Assembly: GCA_023133395.1 (NCBI GenBank)
Contig: JAGLWO010000569.1
Location: 1-5,122, forward strand
Reading direction: 5' to 3'
Length of the DNA: 5,122 nucleotides
Origin: Candidatus Cloacimonadota bacterium
Lineage (GTDB): Bacteria; Cloacimonadota; Cloacimonadia; Cloacimonadales; TCS61
The notes below the pieces were generated by a model. It did no database searches and had not been told where the DNA came from. It saw only the letters and a program-made list of their open reading frames with translations. Positions 1-5,122 of the stretch are shown in pieces. Made by a program: the position numbers and the translations under genes. Positions within the stretch are counted from its first letter, which is position 1; the number at the start of each line of letters is the position of its first letter.

Positions 1-16
1 AAAGTAAAATAAATCA

Positions 17-1396
17 ATGATAATTTTATCTATTCCATATCTAAGTAACAAATTCATACAAAAGCAAGTAGAAAAAGCCAGAATTGATTGGAAAGAATTC
101 CGATTGGATTTTCATAGAAATTATAAAGATTTCCCACAGAAATTTATCGATTCAAAGACAATAATCACTTTCCGGGATGCAACAGAAGGAGGGATAAACC
201 AAATCTCTTTCAATGAAAAAATCTCTTATTATCAAGAACTGATTTTAAAGTATAACTGCTTAGTGGATTGTGAAATTTTACTATACAAGAATCAATGCAT
301 ACCCACTTCTAATCTTGTTTTATCCTACCATGATTTTTCTGAAAACTTAGATATTAAAAAACTGAAACAAATAATTAAAAAATCAAACTCGATTCCTTCA
401 AAATATCTAAAATTAGCTGTTAAGATAACTAAGTACACACAACTGAACCTGATTTCGAATTTGATTCAAACTTCAAATAAACCTGTCCTTTTTGCTGGAA
501 TAGGAAAACTTGGAAAGATCAGCAGGATTTTATATCAATTTATAAGTGCTGAAGAAACTTATATAGGATTGGAGGATTATCCCACAGCAAATGGGCAAAT
601 AACAGAAAACGAAGCTGAGAAATATGATTTAACAAAAGTCTCAAAAAATACTCAAATTGGAGGAATAGTTGGAGGAGAGCAAGTTGAGAATTCACTCGGA
701 CTGATATTTTACAACCAATATTTCCAATCTAATAAAATCGATGCAATATACCTTACTTTTGTCGTTAAGGATTTTAATGATTTCTGGAAATGGATTAATA
801 CTTGTAAATTTAAAAATAAATTTTATGGATTTTCAATTACCATGCCCTTCAAAAAAAAGTCAGAATTCAGAAATCAGAATTCAAAAGATAAAAAATTTCC
901 TGTGACTAATTTATACTTACCAAAATCAGATGAAGTATTCAATACCGATATCATTGCTTTTAAAAATGCAATTAAATATTTAAACATCAAAAAGGATGAA
1001 AAAATTCTAATCTATGGAACAGGTGCCATGGCGGAGACAGCTTTAATAAGCTTTATTGATTTCGATAGTATCTACCTTTCAGGTAGAAATATAGTTAAAG
1101 GAAAAGAATTAACATCTCAATATTCAAGAACATTTATACATGAAGATTCTATCAACCAAAAAGGCTTTGATGTTATTATTAACTGTACTCCTATTGGCAT
1201 GAATAATGAAGATTTTCTAAAAAAAACTAAACTTTTACTACCAAAAAAGGTCATTGATTTACCTTATATAAAAAAAAATACTTTACTAATAAATTATTGC
1301 ATTGAAAATGAAATTGAATATGTGGATGGAGAAAAATTCTGGAAATGGCAAGCAGAATCTCAAATTGAAAAATTTATTATTGCTATACAAAGATAG
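17..1396 (+). CDS. aroDE: Bifunctional type I 3-dehydroquinate dehydratase / shikimate dehydrogenase-like protein (AroDE fusion)
   Basis: 459 residues, cytosolic, covering shikimate pathway steps 3 and 4: 3-dehydroquinate to 3-dehydroshikimate, then NADPH reduction to shikimate. Residues 1-205 are a type I dehydratase: E27-x-R29-x-D31, the R53 and E57-G-G motif, catalytic H105 (SYHDF) and Schiff-base K132 (KLAV), spaced 27 apart as in the Salmonella enzyme (H143/K170), then GKLGKISR and T190-A-N-G-Q194 of the substrate loop. Residues 211-459 are AroE-like: NS226-L-G228, ITMPFK279 with the catalytic Lys, NTD311 with the catalytic Asp, GTGAMAE at 334-340, SGR357 (NADP-type arginine), NCTPIGM at 389-395 and Q445. 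The AroE half is divergent: the second shikimate-binding Ser is G228 and the usual GAVNT motif is not recognisable. An in-frame TAA at 5-7 makes ATG 17 the first possible ATG; no Shine-Dalgarno is visible before it. The dehydratase call is firm, the dehydrogenase fold is firm, and its activity is less sure. Confidence 0.9.
   Translation: MIILSIPYLSNKFIQKQVEKARIDWKEFRLDFHRNYKDFPQKFIDSKTIITFRDATEGGINQISFNEKISYYQELILKYNCLVDCEILLYKNQCIPTSNLVLSYHDFSENLDIKKLKQIIKKSNSIPSKYLKLAVKITKYTQLNLISNLIQTSNKPVLFAGIGKLGKISRILYQFISAEETYIGLEDYPTANGQITENEAEKYDLTKVSKNTQIGGIVGGEQVENSLGLIFYNQYFQSNKIDAIYLTFVVKDFNDFWKWINTCKFKNKFYGFSITMPFKKKSEFRNQNSKDKKFPVTNLYLPKSDEVFNTDIIAFKNAIKYLNIKKDEKILIYGTGAMAETALISFIDFDSIYLSGRNIVKGKELTSQYSRTFIHEDSINQKGFDVIINCTPIGMNNEDFLKKTKLLLPKKVIDLPYIKKNTLLINYCIENEIEYVDGEKFWKWQAESQIEKFIIAIQR
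860..883 (+). repeat. Short direct repeat inside the AroE half of aroDE
   Basis: TCAGAATTCA occurs twice, at 860-869 and 874-883, separated by GAAA (14-nt period), immediately after an A8 run at 851-858. It encodes part of the polar, lysine- and asparagine-rich stretch that follows the catalytic Lys279. The repeat is exact; that it arose by local duplication or slippage is inference. Confidence 0.6.
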
Positions 1397-1401
1397 GGAG
1401 G
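1396..1401 (+). promoter_or_regulatory. Shine-Dalgarno overlapping the aroDE stop codon
   Basis: GGGAGG begins on the last base of the aroDE TAG stop (1394-1396) and lies 4 nt before the ATG at 1406. It fixes the lipoprotein start and suggests that ribosomes finishing aroDE could reinitiate there (translational coupling, inferred). Confidence 0.75.
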
Positions 1402-1405
1402 AAAA

Positions 1406-2974
1406 ATGAGAAAGTTTCTTAAACTTTTTCCAATTATTTTAGTTACAATTCTTTTAGCTTCTTGTTCATCAATAATATATTCAGATAGCGTAAAAAATTC
1501 ATTTAAGATGGCTAAAAAGAACAAACGACAGATAAAACATGCTATCTCATATTTTCATAATAAAGGTGATTCCCTACAATCGGATGCTCTGTGTTATCTT
1601 CTGGAGAACATAAATGATCATTCTTTTGTGGAGATTGCTCTTTACGATTCAAATAAAGTGGAAATTCCCTGGAACGTTCTTGACTATGAAAACTATGATG
1701 AAGCTATTGTTGTAATGGATTCCCTTGAAGAAGAACATGGTGAACTACATTGGAAATTAAAAGAGAAAAAATTAGATATCCAGGCTATACCCGGTGAATT
1801 TTTTATCGATAACATTGAGCTTGCATTTAAAGCATGGAAAGAAAAACCTTGGTCACAGGGATACTCTTTTGAAGTTTTTAAAGAATATATTCTTCCCTAT
1901 CGTGGCAGTAATGAGCCCATTGATTCATGGCGTTCGTGGCGTGGATATTTCCTCGATAGTTATAAAGACCTTGAAAAGAAAATGAATAATCCAGATGACC
2001 CGATTGAAGCAGCTCAATTAATAAATGATGACCTCAAAAGCTGGTTTAAATTCGATTCACGTTTTTATCTTCATCCGACAGATCAAGGGCTTTTTGAAAT
2101 GCTTATGAACAAAATAGGCAGATGCGAAGATATGACCAATCTCGCAATTTACGCAATGCGTGCCAACGGCATTCCTGTTATAAGTGACTACACACCACAC
2201 TGGGCTGACACAGGTAATAATCACGCCTGGAATGCAATTTTAACACCTGAAGGAGATGTAATTCCTTTTATGGGATGCGAAAGTAATCCGGGAGATTATT
2301 CTTTGCGTCACCGTATGGCTAAAGCTTACCGTAAAGCATTTTCGGAACAAAAGGATAACCTGGCGTTCAAATTAAATGAAGAGGAAAAAGTACCAGCCTG
2401 GCTTGCAGGTAAAAGCTATATCGATGTTACTTCTGTATATACAAAAGTCTCTGATGTTACTTTAGAACTTGAATATGACATCCCGGATAGCGCCAGATTC
2501 GCCTATCTTTGTGTGTTTAATTCCGGGGAATGGAAAGCAATTCACTGGGGTAAAATTAAAGGAAAAACCGTTACCTTTACCAACATGGGAGTTAATATAG
2601 CATATCTGCCAATGTTTTACGTAAACAAAGAATTGAAGCCTGCAGAAAAGCCATTTATACTTAGAAAGAACGGTGATCTACGAATACTTCAAGGTGATGG
2701 TGATTATGATTTCATTAAACTTATTTCTGTTACTAAAAAAAATATAGAAAAATCAACCGAACAAAAACAAATTGTTTTCCTGGATGAAGGAGCTACATAC
2801 GAACTCTTCTATTGGGATGATGAATGGAAGTCTGTTGAAAAACAGGTTGCAAAAGGTGATCCCTTGATATTTAAAGATATCCCAAAAAAACGATTATTCT
2901 GGTTAGTGGAAGAAGGTTCCAAAAAAGAAGAACGAATCTTTACCTATGACAATAATAAGCAAATCTGGTGGTAA
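1406..2974 (+). CDS. Exported lipoprotein with transglutaminase-like core
   Basis: 522 residues. A type II signal peptide is clear: basic MRKFLK, a hydrophobic run to residue 17 and lipobox LAS-C20; Ser at +2 fits outer-membrane sorting by the E. coli rule. Residues 40-75 (AISYFHNKGDS...LLENINDHSF) and 138-180 (YILPYRGSNEPIDSWR) match an N-terminal region I recall from Bacteroidota transglutaminase-domain lipoproteins. The core at about 195-300 carries GRC240EDM and NNH273AWN, the Cys and His of the papain-like triad; the acidic partner is uncertain (E292 in FMGCE, or D284). Beta-rich domains follow: 338-425 (DVTSVY, NMGVNIAYLP) and 455-522, ending ERIFTY...QIWW. The family probably acts as a periplasmic or surface peptidase or amidase rather than a protein cross-linker; the substrate is unknown. 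A strong SD sits 4 nt before the ATG. The gene lies 9 nt after aroDE and 12 nt before the nucleoside phosphorylase, neither of which explains its role. Confidence 0.85.
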   Translation: MRKFLKLFPIILVTILLASCSSIIYSDSVKNSFKMAKKNKRQIKHAISYFHNKGDSLQSDALCYLLENINDHSFVEIALYDSNKVEIPWNVLDYENYDEAIVVMDSLEEEHGELHWKLKEKKLDIQAIPGEFFIDNIELAFKAWKEKPWSQGYSFEVFKEYILPYRGSNEPIDSWRSWRGYFLDSYKDLEKKMNNPDDPIEAAQLINDDLKSWFKFDSRFYLHPTDQGLFEMLMNKIGRCEDMTNLAIYAMRANGIPVISDYTPHWADTGNNHAWNAILTPEGDVIPFMGCESNPGDYSLRHRMAKAYRKAFSEQKDNLAFKLNEEEKVPAWLAGKSYIDVTSVYTKVSDVTLELEYDIPDSARFAYLCVFNSGEWKAIHWGKIKGKTVTFTNMGVNIAYLPMFYVNKELKPAEKPFILRKNGDLRILQGDGDYDFIKLISVTKKNIEKSTEQKQIVFLDEGATYELFYWDDEWKSVEKQVAKGDPLIFKDIPKKRLFWLVEEGSKKEERIFTYDNNKQIWW

Positions 2975-2986
2975 GCTCTCGAAAAC

Positions 2987-4303
2987 ATGAATTTCAATCC
3001 AGTTGAGCTTATTATAAAAAAAAAGACCGGTAAAAGTCTTTCATTTTCAGAGCTAAAATATTTTATCGAATCCTACCTCAATAACAAACTTCCTGAATAT
3101 CAGATGGCTTCTCTCTTAATGGCGATCAATTTACAGGGAATGGAAATCAAAGAAATTCAAACTTTAACAGAGATCTATATTGAGTCTGGAAAAAGAATAA
3201 AATTCCCTTCTAATTATAGAACTATTGACAAGCACTCAACCGGCGGAGTTGGGGATAAGATCAGCATTGTTCTTGCGCCGATTATTGCTGCCTGTGAAGG
3301 AAAAATTCCTATGATTTCAGGAAGGGGACTTGGTCACACAGGCGGAACTTTAGATAAACTCGAATCCATCCCTGGATTTCGAACAAATCTTTCAGAAGAA
3401 CAATTTAGAAAGCTCGTTGATGAAATAGGCTTTTCAATAATCGGACAATCAGATGAGCTTATTCCCGCTGATCGCAGAATCTATGCACTTCGCGGAGTTA
3501 CTGGAACTGTTGACAGTTTATCATTAATCACTGCAAGCATTATGAGTAAGAAAATTGCAGAAGGTGCTCAGAACCTTGTTATTGACCTTAAGGTTGGATT
3601 AGGAGCTTTTATAAAAAACATTGAAACCGCAAATGAACTCGCAGACCTCCTGATAAAAACAGGTGAAAAATTTGGTCAAAGAGTTTCAGTTATCATTTCT
3701 AATATGAATTCGCCCTTAGGAGAATATGCAGGTAATGCTTTAGAAATCCGTGAATGCATTGAATATTTAAAAGGAAAAAACATTCCTGATATTGATTTAC
3801 TTACAAAAACTTTAGCAAGTGAAATGTTATTACTTTCTGATATTACTTCCAATAAAATCGAAGCAGAAACTATGATTAATAACTCCATTAAGAACAGAAC
3901 GGCTTTAGACTCATTTAGAAAATTCGTTAAAGCTCAGGGAGGTAATCCCGAAGTCTGTGATGACCCTTCCATATTACCTCAAGCGGAATATGAAATTCCA
4001 ATAATTTCTGATAATGAAGGTTGGGTGGAGTCAATCGATACCCAAAATATTGGATATGCTCTTATAGATATCGGAGCTGGTAGAAAAGCATTAGATTCCA
4101 AATTGAATTATGCTTCCGGTACGTATCTTCCAAAAAAAATTGGAAATCATGTTAGAAAAGGAGAACAAATCGGCAAAGTATTCTGTGATGAGGAAGAATG
4201 CGGGAAAGAAGTTGCAAAGAAAATTTTAGGAAGTTATAAAATATCAAACATTGAAGTAAAACCGCAGAAATTGATAATAAAAGTAATTCGTTACAATAAT
4301 TAA
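2987..4303 (+). CDS. deoA: Thymidine / pyrimidine-nucleoside phosphorylase
   Basis: 438 residues, close to E. coli DeoA (440). This cytosolic homodimer family cleaves thymidine, deoxyuridine or uridine with phosphate to free base and (deoxy)ribose-1-phosphate, in nucleoside salvage and catabolism. The all-alpha N-terminal domain spans about 1-70. The glycine-rich phosphate site is K82-H-S84-TGGVGDK, followed by the family signature SGRGLGHTGGTLDKLE from S111. The pyrimidine-binding residues R169, S184 and K188 align with R171, S186 and K190 of E. coli. The C-terminal alpha/beta-hammerhead domain spans about 345-438 (GWVESIDTQNIG onward). Variants: ALRGVTGTV where the family usually has ALRD/ATRD, and VGLGAF for the usual VGSGAF. 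The start is 12 nt after the lipoprotein stop with no clear SD; MNFNPVELIIKKKTG aligns well with family N-termini, so I keep it. DeoA versus Pdp (thymidine-specific versus broad) cannot be decided from sequence alone. Confidence 0.93.
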   Translation: MNFNPVELIIKKKTGKSLSFSELKYFIESYLNNKLPEYQMASLLMAINLQGMEIKEIQTLTEIYIESGKRIKFPSNYRTIDKHSTGGVGDKISIVLAPIIAACEGKIPMISGRGLGHTGGTLDKLESIPGFRTNLSEEQFRKLVDEIGFSIIGQSDELIPADRRIYALRGVTGTVDSLSLITASIMSKKIAEGAQNLVIDLKVGLGAFIKNIETANELADLLIKTGEKFGQRVSVIISNMNSPLGEYAGNALEIRECIEYLKGKNIPDIDLLTKTLASEMLLLSDITSNKIEAETMINNSIKNRTALDSFRKFVKAQGGNPEVCDDPSILPQAEYEIPIISDNEGWVESIDTQNIGYALIDIGAGRKALDSKLNYASGTYLPKKIGNHVRKGEQIGKVFCDEEECGKEVAKKILGSYKISNIEVKPQKLIIKVIRYNN

Positions 4304-4331
4304 TATAAAGAGTCGGAATAACCCAAAATTC

Positions 4332-4361
4332 TTGACACATAGTTTACTAAAAATAGTTTAG
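4332..4361 (+). promoter_or_regulatory. Candidate promoter of rpmF-plsX
   Basis: A perfect TTGACA lies at 4332-4337, in the only real intergenic gap. After 16 nt comes TAGTTT (4354-4359), a weak sigma-70 -10. Read in Bacteroidota style, TTG (4332-4334), 19 nt and TAGTTTAG (4354-4361) is one base from the TAnnTTTG -7 box at accepted spacing. Either reading places the start site near 4366-4370, leaving a leader of about 60 nt before rpmF. Not experimentally tested; the location supports it. Confidence 0.5.
4340..4360 (+). repeat. Small dyad and direct repeat within the candidate promoter
   Basis: TAGTTTA occurs at 4340-4346 and again at 4354-4360. The first copy also belongs to a short inverted repeat, TAGT-TT-ACTA (4340-4349), lying between the -35 and -10 boxes. 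It could be an operator, but arms of 4 bp in AT-rich DNA can arise by chance. Confidence 0.35.
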
Positions 4362-4384
4362 GTTTTCGAATTGATTTTATGTAA

Positions 4385-4390
4385 TATAAT
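4385..4390 (+). promoter_or_regulatory. Alternative -10 box (TATAAT) upstream of rpmF
   Basis: A perfect TATAAT, but the sequence at the proper distance upstream (around 4362-4368, GTTTTCG) is a poor -35 and there is no correctly placed TG for an extended -10. It could be a second start or a chance match in AT-rich sequence. Confidence 0.3.
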
Positions 4391-4420
4391 GCGTTGATTT
4401 TTAAGGACTTAAAGTATTAT

Positions 4421-4426
4421 AGGGAG
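4421..4426 (+). promoter_or_regulatory. Shine-Dalgarno of rpmF
   Basis: AGGGAG lies 5 nt before the ATG at 4432. It confirms the start of a short gene that is easily missed. Confidence 0.7.
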
Positions 4427-4431
4427 AAAAG

Positions 4432-4611
4432 ATGGCTGTACCAAAGAGGAAGGTTTCTAAATCTCGAAGAGATAAAAGAAGAACTCATTATAAAGCCTCA
4501 ATACCTGCCATAACTACCTGCTCAAATTGTGGTGAGCCATGCAGACCACATAATATCTGCTCAAAATGTGGTCACTATAATGGAAAAAAAGTTCTTGATA
4601 TAAAAGAATAA
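4432..4611 (+). CDS. rpmF: 50S ribosomal protein L32 (bL32), zinc-ribbon form
   Basis: 59 residues, a normal length for L32, a small protein of the large ribosomal subunit. It opens with the family hallmark MAVPKRKVSKSRRDKRR (note AVP after Met), then H19-Y-K and a C-terminal zinc ribbon C30-x2-C33 ... C43-x2-C46, with CSNCGEPCRPHNICSKCGHY giving the usual CxxC-9-CxxC spacing. All four ligands are present, so this is the C+ (zinc-binding) type. The TAA stop is at 4609-4611. It is followed 29 nt later by plsX, the common bacterial pairing. The DUF177/YceD gene that often precedes rpmF is absent here; the nucleoside phosphorylase gene ends 128 nt upstream instead. Confidence 0.96.
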   Translation: MAVPKRKVSKSRRDKRRTHYKASIPAITTCSNCGEPCRPHNICSKCGHYNGKKVLDIKE

Positions 4612-4640
4612 CCTCAATATTCGAAATGTGAGATATATAG

Positions 4641-5122
4641 ATGCGCATTGCAATTGACGCATTTGGCAGTGATAATGCACCTTTACCTGAAGTGGAAGGT
4701 GCAATTCTTGCAATTAAAGAAGAGGTTTGTGAAAAAGTTTTACTCGTTGGCAAAGAAAAAGTTCTTTATAAAGAGTTAGGAAAATACTTTTATGATAAAG
4801 ATAGAATAGAAGTGATTCACGCTTCCGAGATTATCTCCATGACGGATTCTCCTTCAAGAATTGTTAAACAGAAAAAGGATTCTTCTATCGTTAAATCTGT
4901 ACAATTACACAACGATGGAAAAGCCGATGGAGTTGTTAGTGCAGGTAATACTGGCGCAGTAATGGCAGCTTCACTTTTTTCTTATGGTAGAATTAGAAAT
5001 GTATTACGTCCTGCAATAGCTACAACATTTCCTACTCAGTCACGTCCTGAAATAATCCTTGATGTAGGTGCCAATGTTGACTGTTTACCTGAACATTTAG
5101 TACAATTTGCCATGCTTGGGAG
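4641..5122 (+). CDS. plsX: Phosphate acyltransferase PlsX (5' part, runs off the window)
   Basis: 160 full codons are visible, about half of the usual 330-345 residues, with the frame still open at the window edge. PlsX converts acyl-ACP and phosphate to acyl-phosphate, which the membrane protein PlsY uses to acylate glycerol-3-phosphate; it is a cytosolic enzyme peripheral to the membrane. Hallmarks: MRIAIDAFGSDNAP at 1-14 (usual form DAMGGDNAP), MTDSPSR at 67-73, the DSS at 80-82, ADGVVSAGNTGA at 95-106 and LDVGANVDC at 140-148. The start is fixed because in-frame TGA (4629) and TAG (4638) lie just upstream. Its SD is weak: only GTGAG at 4628-4632. It is probably cotranscribed with rpmF; fabH or other fatty-acid genes are expected next. 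Confidence 0.95.
   Translation, partial: MRIAIDAFGSDNAPLPEVEGAILAIKEEVCEKVLLVGKEKVLYKELGKYFYDKDRIEVIHASEIISMTDSPSRIVKQKKDSSIVKSVQLHNDGKADGVVSAGNTGAVMAASLFSYGRIRNVLRPAIATTFPTQSRPEIILDVGANVDCLPEHLVQFAMLG

Noticed and set aside
1..16. Tail of an upstream gene
   Set aside because: TAA triplets occur at 5-7 and 10-12, so a gene could end here, but 16 bases give no evidence of coding.
1794..1985. 63-codon + strand open frame inside the lipoprotein gene
   Set aside because: Lies wholly within a well-supported coding gene in another frame and has no family features.
3676..3888. 70-codon - strand open frame opposite deoA
   Set aside because: Antisense shadow of the phosphorylase; its residues give no recognisable domain.
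4311..4337. Possible terminator hairpin after deoA (GGAAT...ATTCT)
   Set aside because: Only about four or five base pairs including a wobble, with an 8-nt loop and no T-tract after it.
4152..4340. 62-codon - strand open frame across the end of deoA and the start of the gap
   Set aside because: Leucine- and cysteine-rich composition is what AT-rich antisense produces; mostly opposite conserved deoA codons, with no SD or recognisable fold.
4338..4361. FapR-type operator upstream of plsX
   Set aside because: The TAGT-TT-ACTA dyad is reminiscent, but the central and flanking bases do not fit the FapR consensus, and FapR is a Firmicutes regulator.
4304..4431. Riboswitch or L32/L20-type leader RNA
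   Set aside because: The leader downstream of the likely start site is only about 60 nt, very AT-rich, and shows no stable stem or conserved motif.
4514..4753. 79-codon - strand open frame opposite the rpmF end and plsX start
   Set aside because: Overlaps two certain genes on the other strand; shadow.

Overview
The window is AT-rich, roughly one third G+C by eye, and holds five protein-coding genes, all on the + strand with short gaps. The organism looks like a bacterium of the Fibrobacterota-Chlorobiota-Bacteroidota (FCB) neighbourhood, possibly a Cloacimonadota-like or other uncultured lineage. This is an inference from three things: low G+C, a lipoprotein whose architecture I know mainly from Bacteroidota, and a promoter that can be read as Bacteroidota-like. 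Nothing in the window settles the phylum.

Left part (17-4303): three tightly packed genes. The first is a bifunctional type I 3-dehydroquinate dehydratase fused to a shikimate dehydrogenase-like domain (shikimate pathway steps 3 and 4). The second is a 522-residue exported lipoprotein with a transglutaminase-like (Cys-His) core and beta-rich C-terminal domains. The third is a thymidine/pyrimidine-nucleoside phosphorylase. The gaps are 9 and 12 nt. The Shine-Dalgarno (SD) sequence of the lipoprotein gene overlaps the stop codon of the first gene, so these probably share a transcript although their functions are unrelated.

Gap (4304-4431, 128 nt): the only sizeable intergenic region. It contains a perfect TTGACA box followed by TAGTTTAG, a small dyad/direct repeat between and over these boxes, a downstream TATAAT, and a good SD. 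I see no convincing intrinsic terminator.

Right part (4432-5122): rpmF (ribosomal protein L32, zinc-ribbon form, 59 residues) and the first 160 codons of plsX (phosphate acyltransferase of phospholipid synthesis), which runs off the window. This is the common bacterial rpmF-plsX arrangement, normally continued by fab genes.

I see no new defence, mobile or RNA system, no CRISPR, no tRNA or rRNA. The points most worth a second look are the eroded shikimate-binding site of the AroE half of the fusion (with a short tandem repeat in its loop region) and the transglutaminase-like lipoprotein sitting in a housekeeping cluster.
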